Source of the DNA: Bradyrhizobium sp. in8p8 | Lineage (GTDB): Bacteria; Pseudomonadota; Alphaproteobacteria; Rhizobiales; Xanthobacteraceae | Direction: 5' to 3' | DNA: 64,000 bases | Assembly: GCF_000426845.1 (NCBI RefSeq) | Contig: NZ_AUGD01000004.1 | Location: forward strand, 310,001-374,000 | Shown: positions 8,137 to 19,269 of the stretch, in pieces | Layout of the letters: every line of letters starts with the position of its first letter | Numbering within the stretch: position 1 is the first letter of the stretch | The notes under the pieces: model-generated | Told to the model about the DNA's origin: nothing | Seen by the model: only the letters and a program-made list of their open reading frames with translations | Database searches by the model: none | Program-made: the position numbers and the translations under genes

Positions 8137-8943
8137 ATGGATCGGCTCAGGGGCAAGGTTGCGATGGTCGTGGGCGCCGGCTCGATCGGTCCGGGCTGGG
8201 GCAACGGCAAGGCGACCGCGGTGACCTTCGCGCGCGAGGGCGCGCAGGTGTTCTGCGTCGATCGCAACGGCGCGGCCGCCGAGGAGACCGCGAAGATCAT
8301 CACCGACGAAGGCGGCAAGGCGATCCCGTTCACGGCCGACGTCTCGCGGCACGCCGAGATCGAGACGATGGTGGCAGAGTGCCTGAAGGCCTATGGCCGC
8401 ATCGACGTGCTCGACAACAATGTCGGCATCGCCGAGATGGGCAGCGTGGTCGAGGTGAGCGAGGAGAGCTGGGACCGCGTCTTCAACGTCAACCTCAAGA
8501 GCGCCTATCTCGCCATGAAGCACGTCATCCCCGTCATGGTGAAGCAGGGCGGCGGCTCGATCATCAATATCTCCTCGATCGCCTCGATCCGCCACATGGG
8601 CATCTCCTACGTCACCTACGGCACCTCGAAGGCGGCCATGAACCAGATGACGCGCACCACCGCGATCGAGTTCGCGCGTCATCATGTCCGCGTCAACGCG
8701 ATCCTGCCCGGCCTGATGAAGACGCCGATGGTGGAGCATTCCGCCGGCCTCGCCGCCAGCTACGCCAAGGGTGACGTCGAGGCGATGTGGCGTGCGCGCG
8801 ACGCGCAGGTGCCGATGGGTCATATGGGCGATGCCTTCGACGTCGCCAACGCCGCGCTGTTCCTCGCCTCGGACGAGTCGAAATACGTGACGGGGATCGA
8901 ACTCGTGGTCGACGGCGGGATCACGTGCAAGGCGGGAGCGTAA
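8137..8943 (+). CDS. Short-chain dehydrogenase/reductase
   Basis: The product has 268 residues, a classical SDR. The catalytic residues are visible: Ser147 in NISSIAS, Tyr161 and Lys165 in YGTSK, and Asn118 in NVNLKSAY. The cofactor loop is GAGSIGPGWGNG (13-24) instead of the usual TGxxxGIG, and the NNAG strand reads NNVG. The C-terminal ELVVDGGITC is typical of FabG-like members. It oxidises or reduces an alcohol/carbonyl with NAD(P). Asp42 after the second strand suggests NAD rather than NADP. A start at 8137 follows GCAGGGAG. The substrate is unknown, and any link to the TRAP operon is only positional. Confidence 0.9.
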   Translation: MDRLRGKVAMVVGAGSIGPGWGNGKATAVTFAREGAQVFCVDRNGAAAEETAKIITDEGGKAIPFTADVSRHAEIETMVAECLKAYGRIDVLDNNVGIAEMGSVVEVSEESWDRVFNVNLKSAYLAMKHVIPVMVKQGGGSIINISSIASIRHMGISYVTYGTSKAAMNQMTRTTAIEFARHHVRVNAILPGLMKTPMVEHSAGLAASYAKGDVEAMWRARDAQVPMGHMGDAFDVANAALFLASDESKYVTGIELVVDGGITCKAGA

Positions 8944-8971
8944 CCACCGCCTCACCCTCTGCTGCCGAAAG

Positions 8972-9742
8972 CTATTGCGCCAGCGCCAGGATGCCGCCGG
9001 CAAAGGCGTGCCACACCGCCGTCTCGCTGATCGGCCAGTTCAGCACCTTCACTGCCAGCAATGCGAGCGTGCCGTAGATATAGACAGGATGCACGCGGCC
9101 CTCGGTGCGCCAGTCGCGGACCATGGCGACGACGAGCAGAAGCGAGGCGACCACGGCCGGCGCGATGGTGACCGGCACCGGCGGCGGGCCGGGCGGTCCC
9201 GGAGGCGCAAGGAAGGTCAGGAACCAGCGCGCGATCGCCGCGTCCAGGATCGAAACGGCGGCAAGCAGCATAAGCCGCCTGTGAATATCGGGCTTTCGCG
9301 TGTTCATGATCGCCAGCACGAACATCAGTGCGAAGAACGCGATCCCGCTCATCGGCACGATCGAGAAGGTGATGCCGGCGTCGGCCTGCCCGAGCGCGGC
9401 AGCGTTCTTCATCGAGCTGACCGAGGCAAGGAAGCCGAAGATCGTCATCGCGGTGGCGAGCGAGACACCGGCGATCCCGAGCGCGCGATGATTGACCACG
9501 CGGCCGGAAGCCACGAGCCAGGTCTGGAGCACGAAGTAGAGTGTCCAGGTGAAGAACAAGAATCCGTGAAAATGAATCACGGGGCTCGCGGAGAGCGCAC
9601 CACGGGCGAGCGGCATCCAATAGGTCGGCGCGAAGCCAAGAAACGCAGTGGCCGCGCAGGCCAGGGACATGTTCAGATAAAAGTATCGTGCAGGCGACGC
9701 ATCTCGCGCGCGGACACGACGGTCGTCGATCAGGGTCGTCAT
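8972..9742 (-). CDS. Multi-pass membrane protein, unknown function
   Basis: The ATG at 9742 gives 256 residues; a GTG at 9790 would add 16. About seven hydrophobic helices are visible. Histidines lie at helix ends (PVIHFHGFLFFTWT, VVNHRALG, KPDIHRRLMLLA, ETAVWHAFAGGI). Several membrane histidines with aromatic neighbours hint at haem or redox association, but I do not recognise the family. It is convergent with the SDR gene. Confidence 0.75.
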   Translation of the reverse strand: MTTLIDDRRVRARDASPARYFYLNMSLACAATAFLGFAPTYWMPLARGALSASPVIHFHGFLFFTWTLYFVLQTWLVASGRVVNHRALGIAGVSLATAMTIFGFLASVSSMKNAAALGQADAGITFSIVPMSGIAFFALMFVLAIMNTRKPDIHRRLMLLAAVSILDAAIARWFLTFLAPPGPPGPPPVPVTIAPAVVASLLLVVAMVRDWRTEGRVHPVYIYGTLALLAVKVLNWPISETAVWHAFAGGILALAQ

Positions 9743-9848
9743 CTGGGGTGAGTCTGCGAGGGCGGGCTTTGGTTCAATCCGGCCGTTCACCGTATGGTGC
9801 CGTCCCGGATCGTTGCGCGCTGTTGCGTGCTTGCCGGACCGGCGAGAA

Positions 9849-11393
9849 TCATCCCCCTGCGCTCAATTCTGCGCGATCGAGCTCCTCCTCCAGCCGGTGA
9901 AACGCGTCGTCGCCGATCACCTCGGTGGCGCGGAGATCGAAAATCGATCTGCGTGCGGCCTCGATGGCGCGGCGGCGCAGGTGATCCGCAGGCAGCTCGC
10001 CATTGGCGATGCCGCCGTTGGGATCGTTTTCGGCCTGCATCAGGATGGCGCGATATTCGAGCCGCAGGATTTCGGCCTCTTCCGACGGATCGCCTTCAAT
10101 TGCATCGAGCGCGGCGCGATAGGCGACCGCGCGTCCGCGCGCGACCTCGATGCCGACCGGATCGTCGTCCTCGAGGCGGAAGGCGATGATCAGCGGCCGC
10201 AGCGTCAGGCCCTGGATCACCAGCGATCCCAGCACCACCGCAAACGCGATGAAGACGATGAAGTCGCGATAGGGGAAGCTCTCCGGCAGGGCAAAGGCTG
10301 CAGCGAGCGTGACGAGGCCGCGCATGCCGCACCAGGAGATGATCAGGCCGCCCTTGGCCGAGGCAATCTGCTTCGGATCCTTCGGACGATAGATCCCTTG
10401 AGCGACCAGCACACGCAGCGTCGTGCGATAGAATGTCACCCAGAACAGCCGGACCAGCACCACGGTGAGGAGGATCGAGGCGGCGGCCACGCAATATTCC
10501 CAGCGCACGTCCGCATCCAGCCGCGCCCAGATCGGCCGCATCTGCATGCCGATCAGCATGAAGGCGAGCACGTTGAGCACGAACACCATCGTTTCCCAGA
10601 CCGCATAGGACGGCACGCGCAGCCGTGCCGGGATGCGCGCCGGCGCGGTCCGTGCAACCGTGATGGCATAGACCACGATCGTGAGGATGCCGGAGAGGCC
10701 GAGATGCTCGGCGGCGATCCAGACCATGAACGTGGTGGCGAACTGCACGATGATCGCGCTTGGCGCCTCCGTCACCCGCTCCATGAACAGCGGAATGATC
10801 CGGCCTGCGACGAGGCCCGCGATGACGCTGCCGACCAGCACCAGCGCCATGGTCGGCGCAACCTGGCCCCAGGTCAGATGCTCGGTGGCAACGGCGCCGA
10901 CGGCAATGTGATAGATCAGGAGTGCGCTGGCATCGTTGAGCAGGCTCTCGCCCTCCAGTACCTTGACCATGCGATGGGGCAGCTTCACCTGGCTCAGGAT
11001 CGCGACGGCAGCGGCTGCGTCCGGCGGGGCGACAATCGCGCCGAGCGCAACCGCGGCGGCCCAGGGTATGTCGGGCATCAGCCGGTGCGCGACGAAGGCG
11101 ACGCCGGCCGTGGTCAGGCCGACCGCGGCGACGACCAGGGTCGAGACCGGAACCCAATTGTTTCGCAGATCGCGCAGCGAGGTGTCGTAAGCGGCGTCGA
11201 GCAGGACAGGTGCAACAAAAAGCGCCAAGGCCAGGCCGGGCTCCAGCGTCCAGGACGGGCTGGACGGCACAAATGCGATCAGCGCGCCGCCGATGGCGAG
11301 AAAGGTCGGGTAGGGGACCTTGATCCGTCGCGCCAGCGCCGATAAGCCAACGGCGCCGAGCAGAAGCGCGATGATCCATTCGAATGTCGACAC
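9849..11393 (-). CDS. Na+/H+ antiporter, CPA1 family
   Basis: I chose the GTG at 11393 because GGGGATC lies just upstream and it gives the usual short N-terminus (STFEWIIALLLGAVG); a start at 11426 is possible. The protein has 514 residues. About 12 membrane helices include the CPA1 ion-binding segments ALGAIVAPPDAAAAVAIL and EGESLLNDASALLIY, with the conserved Asp and Asn-Asp. The hydrophilic C-terminal tail of about 110 residues (RLEDDDPVGIEVARG onward) is helical and likely regulatory. It exchanges sodium or potassium for protons across the inner membrane. Confidence 0.92.
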   Translation of the reverse strand: MSTFEWIIALLLGAVGLSALARRIKVPYPTFLAIGGALIAFVPSSPSWTLEPGLALALFVAPVLLDAAYDTSLRDLRNNWVPVSTLVVAAVGLTTAGVAFVAHRLMPDIPWAAAVALGAIVAPPDAAAAVAILSQVKLPHRMVKVLEGESLLNDASALLIYHIAVGAVATEHLTWGQVAPTMALVLVGSVIAGLVAGRIIPLFMERVTEAPSAIIVQFATTFMVWIAAEHLGLSGILTIVVYAITVARTAPARIPARLRVPSYAVWETMVFVLNVLAFMLIGMQMRPIWARLDADVRWEYCVAAASILLTVVLVRLFWVTFYRTTLRVLVAQGIYRPKDPKQIASAKGGLIISWCGMRGLVTLAAAFALPESFPYRDFIVFIAFAVVLGSLVIQGLTLRPLIIAFRLEDDDPVGIEVARGRAVAYRAALDAIEGDPSEEAEILRLEYRAILMQAENDPNGGIANGELPADHLRRRAIEAARRSIFDLRATEVIGDDAFHRLEEELDRAELSAGG

Positions 11394-11473
11394 GATGATC
11401 CCCGAACCCGATTTGAGCGGCGCCACAAGCTAGCACCAATCCGGCCGCATGATGGATGATGCGGCTGCAAGGC

Positions 11474-11522
11474 AAGAGCTCAAGGCAAGAACTCAAGGCT
11501 AGAGCTTACGCAAGACCTCAAG
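11474..11522. repeat. Degenerate short tandem repeats upstream of TPR gene
   Basis: Units near CTCAAGGCAAGA recur four times with changes (AGCTCAAGGCAAG, AACTCAAGGCTAG, CTTACGCAAGA, CCTCAAGAC) just before the TPR gene and upstream of the divergent antiporter. It could be regulatory or simply slippage-prone DNA. Confidence 0.45.
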
Positions 11523-11546
11523 ACAACTTTCCGATTTGAAACGAGC

Positions 11547-12305
11547 ATGCGTTTTCTCAACCACTTGTTCGGCGCATGGCTGCTCTACGGCCTCTCGCTT
11601 GCGTCGGTCGATGCTGCGACCGGCGGCGAGCCGGTTGCGGTGGTGCAGGTCGATCTCGAGTCCTGCCTCGCGGCCACCGCGGCCGACGACCTGGACAAGG
11701 CAGCCACGGCCTGCGCCGCCGTGATCGACAATGAGAAGACGGCGAAGGCGGACCTGATCAAGGCCCTGATCGCGCGCGGCGCGCTCTATGCGCGGCACGA
11801 CCAAGTCGACCGTGCCATCGCTGACGACAGCCGTGCTCTCCTGCTTGATCCGACCCTTGTGGATGTCTTCAACGCGCGGGGGGAACTCTGGCTCAAGAAG
11901 GGCGACAAGCCCAAGGCGGTGCAGGATTTCGGCGCCGCGCTCAGGATCGATCCGAACCACGAGAAGGCCAAGGCAAATCACAAGGCGATGGCACGCGAGC
12001 TCGAGCGGATCGGCGCGCAGATGGCGATCGCCGGCAAGCCCAGTTTCAATTGCGCGCGAGCACGCCGGGCGGTGGAAAAGGCGATCTGCGGCAATCGCGA
12101 ACTCGCCGACCTCGATAGGGAGATCTTTGCATCGAACGCCCGCGTGATCCGCGAGGCGCGCAATGCCGGTGAAGCGAAGGCGCTCCAGCGCGAGCAGGAT
12201 GAGTTCATCGCGCGCCGCAATGCCGATTTCGGCCGACCGGGATACGACCTGAAGAAGGCCATGCAGGAGCGGCTGCAACGGCTCAACGGCGTGGATGGGT
12301 ATTGA
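11547..12305 (+). CDS. Secreted TPR protein with C-terminal DUF1311 (LprI-like) domain
   Basis: The product has 252 residues. A signal peptide ends near ASVDAA. About two to three TPR motifs occupy residues 40-150 (ALYARHDQVDRAIADDSRAL, AVQDFGAALRIDPNHEKAK). The C-terminal segment FNCARARRAVEKAICGNREL to GRPGYDLKKAMQERL is a DUF1311/LprI-like domain with a characteristic Cys pair. In related proteins this domain is a small periplasmic helical module; LprI of mycobacteria is a lysozyme inhibitor, but that function should not be assumed here. A longer paralogue lies immediately downstream. Confidence 0.85.
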   Translation: MRFLNHLFGAWLLYGLSLASVDAATGGEPVAVVQVDLESCLAATAADDLDKAATACAAVIDNEKTAKADLIKALIARGALYARHDQVDRAIADDSRALLLDPTLVDVFNARGELWLKKGDKPKAVQDFGAALRIDPNHEKAKANHKAMARELERIGAQMAIAGKPSFNCARARRAVEKAICGNRELADLDREIFASNARVIREARNAGEAKALQREQDEFIARRNADFGRPGYDLKKAMQERLQRLNGVDGY

Positions 12306-12430
12306 GGTGTGCCGCCTCTCCTGCGGCTGGGCGACGGAGAGAGGCGCCGGTGCCCTGACAACCCCTCTTTGAACCCATCCATTGCCGGCAGCGACAATGG
12401 TGAGAACCCGATGTCATGGAGCTCTGTAAC

Positions 12431-13819
12431 ATGTGCGGCATTCGAGCCACCGCGCAAACGCATCCGCCTCGCAAAATCTCGCTTCGCGCCCTCTTCCTTG
12501 GCGCGGCAATGAGTCTTGTTCTCGCTCCGGCCGCTGCGAGCACCGAGTGCGTGCTGGGCAGCAAGGCTGACCCGGCCGAGCTGATCTCGGCATGCAGCGT
12601 CATCATCGACCAGGCCTCAAATCCGACCACTGATCGCAGCGCGGCTCTCGTCGTCCGCGCCGAAGCCAACGCGCGCACCTCGGCTGGCCTCACGCGGGCG
12701 CTGCGCGATCTTGATCGCGCCATCGCGCTCGACGGCAAGAATGCAAAGGCCTGGCGCCTGCGCGGCGACATCTTGCGGGAGGCCGGCGGCGATCTCAATC
12801 GCGCTGCGGCGGATCTCACCAAGGCGATCGAGCTCGATCCCGAGGATGCGGAGGCTTATGAGACGCGCGGCGTCGTCTACACCAGTCAGCGCCGACTCGA
12901 CCGGGCGCTGGCGGATTACGATCAGGCGATCAAGCTGAGGCCGGATGATGCGCAGGCCTGGTCCGACCGCGGCGTGGCCTATTATCTCGGCGGCGACAAC
13001 GAGAAGGCGATCAGGAATTTCGATGAGGCGCTGCGGCTCGATCCCAGCCGCGCGCGAACCTACACCAATCGCGGCGCGGCCTATAAGAAGCTCGGCCAGC
13101 TCGACAAGGCAGTCGCCGACGACGGGGAGGCGATCAGGCTCGATCCGAAGGTGCCGGAATATTATGACAACCGCGGCCTGACCTATGCTGCGATGGGGGA
13201 GTACGACAAGGCGATCGCCGATTACGACCAGGCGATCCGGCGGGAGCAGCGCGCCAACTTCCTGACCAATCGCGGCGATTCCTACCAGTTCAAGGGCGAG
13301 CTCGGGGCTGCGCTGAGCGACTACGAGGCTGCGCTGAAACTCGATCCGAACTTCGCCAAGGCGTACAACAACCGCGCCGTGCTCTACAAGAAGATGGGGG
13401 AGCGCAAGAAGGCGCTGGCCGACTACGAGACGGCGCTCAAGCTGGACCCCGGCAACGAGAATGCCGCGAACGGCCGCCGCAGCATGATCGCCGAGATCGC
13501 CAAGTTCGGCGCGGCAACGCCAGGTCCGATACATGCGCGCTCGGCGGACGATAGCGGCCCGTCGTTCGATTGCGCCACGGCCAAACGCGAGGTCGAGAAG
13601 GCGATCTGTGCCGATCCGCAGCTGGGCGTGCTCGACCGCCAGATCGCCGAGACCTATGAACGTGTGCTGAGGACCTCGAAAGGACGTTCCGCGGGCGACC
13701 TGCGCAAGACCCAGCGCGCCTTCATCGCCACCCGCAACGCCAGCTTCGGCCGTCCCGGCTATGATCTGAAGAAGATCATGCAGGATCGCCTGCAGCGGCT
13801 GAACGCCGTGGGAAGCTGA
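12431..13819 (+). CDS. Secreted TPR-rich protein with C-terminal DUF1311 domain (paralogue)
   Basis: The product has 462 residues. The ATG at 12431 has GGAG nine bases upstream; an ATG at 12416 is the alternative. A positively charged N-terminus and hydrophobic stretch end near AAASTEC. Eight to nine consecutive TPR units follow (for example DLDRAIALDGKNAKAWRLRG and ALADYDQAIKLRPDDAQAWS). The C-terminal FDCATAKREVEKAICADPQL to GRPGYDLKKIMQDRL matches the same domain as the gene before it, down to the LQRLN ending. The pair arose by duplication, with expansion of the TPR array here. It is probably periplasmic and a protein-binding scaffold; partners are unknown. Confidence 0.85.
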   Translation: MCGIRATAQTHPPRKISLRALFLGAAMSLVLAPAAASTECVLGSKADPAELISACSVIIDQASNPTTDRSAALVVRAEANARTSAGLTRALRDLDRAIALDGKNAKAWRLRGDILREAGGDLNRAAADLTKAIELDPEDAEAYETRGVVYTSQRRLDRALADYDQAIKLRPDDAQAWSDRGVAYYLGGDNEKAIRNFDEALRLDPSRARTYTNRGAAYKKLGQLDKAVADDGEAIRLDPKVPEYYDNRGLTYAAMGEYDKAIADYDQAIRREQRANFLTNRGDSYQFKGELGAALSDYEAALKLDPNFAKAYNNRAVLYKKMGERKKALADYETALKLDPGNENAANGRRSMIAEIAKFGAATPGPIHARSADDSGPSFDCATAKREVEKAICADPQLGVLDRQIAETYERVLRTSKGRSAGDLRKTQRAFIATRNASFGRPGYDLKKIMQDRLQRLNAVGS

Positions 13820-13829
13820 GGGCCGATTC

Positions 13830-13861
13830 TTGTCCCTCGCCCCGTAAGAACCGGGAGAGGG
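13830..13861. terminator. Hairpin after TPR-DUF1311 gene
   Basis: CCCTCGCCCCG and the opposing CCGGGAGAGGG fold over a TAAGAA loop eleven bases after the stop codon. No strong T-run follows. It resembles a widespread repeat with CCCTC/GAGGG arms and probably marks the transcript end. Confidence 0.5.
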
Positions 13862-14006
13862 AGATGACCCGTTCTTTCAGCTTGAACCGCGGCCCATTCC
13901 CGGGAAAATACCCGCCAAAGAAGCCGGCAATTGATCCTGATCATGGCGGGACGTTCGTCCGGTCGTCAGGTCAAGGCCAGCGAAAAAAGGGAATGGGAGC
14001 GCGGGA

Positions 14007-15917
<1,911 letters not shown>

Positions 15918-15929
15918 GTTTGCTCTTCC

Positions 15930-16019
15930 GTCATGCCCGGGCTTGACCCGGGCATCCATCAATGAGCAAGCAATTGCCTTGATTTCGATGGATTGCCGGG
16001 CCAAGCCCGGCAATGATGA
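15930..16019. repeat. Two family B palindromes after prpE
   Basis: ATGCCCGGG/CCCGGGCAT at 15930-15960 and ATTGCCGGG/CCCGGCAAT at 15991-16019 form two hairpins between prpE and the lipoprotein gene. They likely end the prpE transcript. Confidence 0.7.
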
Positions 16020-16036
16020 ATGAGACGGGACGACCA

Positions 16037-16303
16037 ATGTCAGCCAAGCTCGCGCAGTATGGGGCAATCTCCCTGCTAGCCCTCGCACTCGCTGCCTGCT
16101 CCGCGCGCTACCAGACGCCGGTGGCGGTGGGCGGCGACGACGATGACGCGGTCTGCCAGGGCCGGGGCTATGCGCAAGGTTCGCCGGAATACGTGGCCTG
16201 CCGGAAGGATCGGGACGTCCAGCGCAATGCCGCCGTCGCCCGCGCCGACCGCCGCCAGCGCGATCTCGGCGAATACATGCTGAACAATCCCGTGCGGCCG
16301 TGA
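16037..16303 (+). CDS. Small lipoprotein, unknown function
   Basis: The product has 88 residues. Its N-terminus (SAKLAQYGAISLLALALAAC) is a lipoprotein signal with lipobox LAAC, so the mature protein starts at a lipidated Cys. The short mature part has an acidic GGDDDDAVC stretch and a basic C-terminal half. The ATG at 16037 was preferred over one at 16013 because it places the signal at the N-terminus. I recognise no family. Confidence 0.75.
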   Translation: MSAKLAQYGAISLLALALAACSARYQTPVAVGGDDDDAVCQGRGYAQGSPEYVACRKDRDVQRNAAVARADRRQRDLGEYMLNNPVRP

Positions 16304-16495
16304 TGTGAGCCGCGGCACTATGGTGCTGCGCCACGCGCCCATTCGTCAGGCTTTCCGTGACACAATTGCAACGCCGCGGCCAAATCGTGGCGCGCTTGTC
16401 CTGATTTGATCGGCGTCAAATCCTTCACGCCCCCCTTTCTGCTCTGACGCTCGTGTCGCGCGACGATGCGCGAGAGATGGCTGAAGGGGATTGAA

Positions 16496-17242
16496 ATGCA
16501 TAGAACGACGAGAAACCTGGCGCGGCTCGCCACAATTGGCGCGATGCTCGTGGGCACTCTTGCCTCGGCGCAGGCTGCCGATCTGCCGGTCTACAAGAAG
16601 GCGCCGCCGCCGGTGGAGGCGTTCAATCCGTGGATGATCCGCCTGCGCGCGCTGGGCGTGTTGCCCGATGGCGGCGGCAGCAGCGTCACCGTGGCGGGCG
16701 TGCCTTCGCTCTCGTCACCCAATTCCGGCCTCTCGATCAGCGATCAGGTCGTCCCCGAGCTCGACATCAGCTATTTCTTCACCAAGAACATCGCGGCCGA
16801 GCTGATCCTGGGTGTGACCCGGCATTCGATCAGCGGCACCGGCTCGCTGGCGAACCTGCCGATCGGCAAGACCACGCTGCTGCCGCCAACGCTGACGCTG
16901 CAATATCACTTCGACAATTTCGGCGCGTTCAAGCCCTATATCGGTGCGGGCGTGAACTACACCGTGTTCTTCAACAATTCCGCCGCGAATGTGCCTGCCG
17001 CAATCGCCGGTCCCCCCGCGATCGTCGCCACCACCACCAACCTGCACGTCAGCAACGCCTGGGGCGGCGCCGTCCAGTTCGGCTTCGATTACATGATCGA
17101 CCGGCACTGGGGTCTCAACGTCGACGTCAAGAAGCTCTGGCTGCGTCCGAACTACAGCGCGACCGTCAGCGGGTTGCCGGTCACCGGCACCGCGCACATC
17201 GATCCGTGGCTGGTCGGCGCGGGCGTGACGTACAAGTTCTGA
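16496..17242 (+). CDS. OmpW-family outer membrane protein
   Basis: The product has 248 residues with an AAGGGG ribosome site six bases before the ATG. The signal peptide is cleaved after AQAAD. The mature part matches OmpW-type beta-barrels: FNPWMIRLRALGVLPD, DISYFFTKNIAAELILGVTRH, and the closing strand ending in KF (LVGAGVTYKF), a classic C-terminal Phe signal for outer membrane insertion. Such eight-stranded barrels form narrow hydrophobic channels. Expression often responds to salt, iron or oxygen; no regulator site was identified here. Confidence 0.9.
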   Translation: MHRTTRNLARLATIGAMLVGTLASAQAADLPVYKKAPPPVEAFNPWMIRLRALGVLPDGGGSSVTVAGVPSLSSPNSGLSISDQVVPELDISYFFTKNIAAELILGVTRHSISGTGSLANLPIGKTTLLPPTLTLQYHFDNFGAFKPYIGAGVNYTVFFNNSAANVPAAIAGPPAIVATTTNLHVSNAWGGAVQFGFDYMIDRHWGLNVDVKKLWLRPNYSATVSGLPVTGTAHIDPWLVGAGVTYKF

Positions 17243-17270
17243 CGTGACGCCCGAACCAGGGCGCACAAAC

Positions 17271-17304
17271 AAAAACGCGGCTGGTGTCCCTGCCGCGTTT
17301 TTTC
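17271..17304. terminator. Bidirectional rho-independent terminator
   Basis: AAAAACGCGG and the opposing CCGCGTTTTTT flank a 13-nt loop. The run of A on one side and T on the other makes it work for both the porin (plus) and the trcR gene (minus), which converge here. Confidence 0.8.
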
Positions 17305-17333
17305 TTTGCCTTCGATGCGAATGAAGAGGAGCC

Positions 17334-18029
17334 TTACTCCTCCTCGTCTTCGTGCTTCTTGCCGCCGAGCGTCTTCAGCTTGGCGAACACGGCGTCCACG
17401 TTGAGGTCGTCGCTGGACTTCTCCGCGGGCTCGTACTCGTCCTTGCGGGTGGTCTCGGAGGCCGGCAGCAGGGTGGCGCCGCCATAGGCCGCGTCGATCG
17501 GCTTTTCCTTGGCGGCGCGCTGCACCTCGAAATCGAGCTCGATCTGCGAGCAGAGGCCGAGCGTGACCGGATCGATCGGGGTCAACGCCGACGTGTTCCA
17601 ATGGGTACGGTCGCGCACGCTGGCGATCGTGCTCTTGGTGGTGCCGACCAGGCGCATGATCTGGGCGTCCTTGAGCTCGGGGTGGTTGCGCAGCAGCCAG
17701 AGGATGGCGCTCGGGCGCTCGTGGCGGCGCGACACCGGGGTGTAGCGCGGTCCCTTGCGCTTGGGCTGGGGCGGCAGCACCACCTTGCTCTCCTGGAGGC
17801 GGAGCCGGTAGTCCGGGTTCTTCTCACCCTTCTCGATCTCCTCGCGGGTCAATTGGCCGTTGGAGAGGGGATCCATGCCCTTGATGCCCTGGGCCGCGTC
17901 GCCGTCGGCGATCGCGCGCACCTCGAGGGGATGCATCTTGGTGAAATCGGCGACCTGGTCGAAGGTCAGCGCGGTGTTGTCGAGCAGCCAGACGGCGGTC
18001 GCCTTGGGCATCAGAGGTGCGTTGCTCAT
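17334..18029 (-). CDS. trcR: DUF1013 cell-cycle transcriptional regulator TrcR
   Basis: The product has 231 residues, with GGAG seven bases before the ATG at 18029. The whole chain matches the alphaproteobacteria-specific DUF1013 family: PLMPKATAVWLLDNTALTF, FTKMHPLEVRAIADGDAAQGI, RHERPSAILWLLRNHPELKD, and TPIDPVTLGLCSQIELD, with an acidic tail ending DEEE. In Caulobacter TrcR (DUF1013) associates with RNA polymerase and affects cell-cycle transcription. The two winged/HTH-like stretches (about 15-60 and 110-150) fit nucleic-acid or polymerase binding. It is an important housekeeping gene, divergent from ispH. This supports assignment to Alphaproteobacteria. Confidence 0.92.
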   Translation of the reverse strand: MSNAPLMPKATAVWLLDNTALTFDQVADFTKMHPLEVRAIADGDAAQGIKGMDPLSNGQLTREEIEKGEKNPDYRLRLQESKVVLPPQPKRKGPRYTPVSRRHERPSAILWLLRNHPELKDAQIMRLVGTTKSTIASVRDRTHWNTSALTPIDPVTLGLCSQIELDFEVQRAAKEKPIDAAYGGATLLPASETTRKDEYEPAEKSSDDLNVDAVFAKLKTLGGKKHEDEEE

Positions 18030-18107
18030 GGCAAATCTCCTTTGTGCTTCGCCCACCCCTCTGGAGGCGAAACCGGTAGTCATCAACGATGACAGGGAAT
18101 TCGCGTT

Positions 18108-18136
18108 ATATAAGCCGGGAGGGGGTAGCCACGCAA
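18108..18136 (-). promoter_or_regulatory. Possible trcR promoter
   Basis: On the minus strand TTGCGT (18136-18131) is followed after 17 nt by TTATAT (18113-18108), in an unusually AT-rich patch (CTTATATAACGCG) within GC-rich DNA. This would place transcription start about 70 nt before the trcR ATG. The match to the sigma-70 consensus is partial. Confidence 0.4.
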
Positions 18137-18294
18137 TGGTTCCGCTATAGATAGTGCCTTGACACCGCCCGAAAGGGGGCCCAATTCCCTTTGAACCGCT
18201 GTAAGGTTCAAGCCGACAGTTTTAAGCCCCAATCCATCCATCGACCGCCCCCTGCCACAAGGCGAAACGGGCGATTCGGTCACGAGATCGCTCA

Positions 18295-19263
18295 ATGTCA
18301 GCCAAACCAGACCTCAAGATCGTGCTTTGTTCTCCCCGCGGCTTCTGTGCCGGGGTGGTCCGGGCGATCGACACCGTGGAGCGGGCGCTCGATAAATACG
18401 GCGCCCCCGTCTATGTTCGCCACGAGATTGTGCACAACAAGTATGTCGTCGACGGGTTGAAGAAGAAGGGCGCCATCTTCGTCGAGGAGCTGGCAGAGAT
18501 CCCGGAAAACACCAGCGCTCCCGTGGTGTTCTCGGCGCACGGCGTGCCCAAATCGGTTCCGGCCGACGCCCAGTCCCGCAACCTGTTCTCGCTGGATGCG
18601 ACCTGCCCGCTGGTGACGAAGGTGCACCGCGAGGCCGCGATCCATTTCAAGCGGGGTCGCGAGATCTTCCTGATCGGCCACTCCCATCATCCCGAGGTGG
18701 TCGGCACGCTCGGCCAATTGCCGCCCGGCGCCGTTACCCTGATCGAGACCGCCGAGGACGCCAAGACCATCACGCCGAAGGACCCCAACAACCTCGCCTT
18801 CGTGACCCAGACCACGCTCTCGATCGACGACACCGCGGAGATCGTCGCGCTGCTCAAGGAGCGCTTCCCGAACATCAACGGGCCGCACAAGGAAGACATC
18901 TGCTATGCGACCACCAACCGCCAGCTCGCGGTGAAGAAGGTGGCGCCTGTGGTGGACGCGCTGATCGTGGTCGGCGCGCCCAACTCGTCGAACTCGCAGC
19001 GCCTGCGCGAAGTCGCCGAGCGAGAGGGCTGCAAGATCGCGGTGCTGGCGCAGCGCGCAACCGACCTCGACTGGAGCAGGTTCGAGAACATCAAGAGCCT
19101 CGGCATCACCGCGGGCGCGTCGGCGCCGGAAGTCATCGTCGAGGAGATCATGGACGCCTTCGCCGAGCGCTTCACGCTGCATGTGGAGACGGTCTCGGCC
19201 GCGGAAGAAAACGAGTTCTTCCCGCTTCCGCGCCAGGTGCGCCCCGAAGCCGCCGCCGAGTGA
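18295..19263 (+). CDS. ispH: 4-hydroxy-3-methylbut-2-enyl diphosphate reductase
   Basis: The product has 322 residues and is clearly IspH (LytB). The three cysteines that hold the catalytic iron-sulfur cluster are at Cys18 (SPRGFCAGV), Cys104 (DATCPLV) and Cys203 ([11 protein letters not shown]). The conserved GHSHHPEV and [12 protein letters not shown] segments are present. It makes isopentenyl and dimethylallyl diphosphate in the last step of the MEP isoprenoid pathway. It heads an ispH-thrB-rnhA group with gaps of 6 nt and an overlap, so they are probably co-transcribed. Confidence 0.98.
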   Translation: MSAKPDLKIVLCSPRGFCAGVVRAIDTVERALDKYGAPVYVRHEIVHNKYVVDGLKKKGAIFVEELAEIPENTSAPVVFSAHGVPKSVPADAQSRNLFSLDATCPLVTKVHREAAIHFKRGREIFLIGHSHHPEVVGTLGQLPPGAVTLIETAEDAKTITPKDPNNLAFVTQTTLSIDDTAEIVALLKERFPNINGPHKEDICYATTNRQLAVKKVAPVVDALIVVGAPNSSNSQRLREVAEREGCKIAVLAQRATDLDWSRFENIKSLGITAGASAPEVIVEEIMDAFAERFTLHVETVSAAEENEFFPLPRQVRPEAAAE

Positions 19264-19269
19264 TCGTTC

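Noticed and set aside
18159..18187. TTGACA upstream of ispH as its promoter
   Set aside because: No acceptable -10 element lies 16-18 nt downstream (CAATTC only), so I did not call it.
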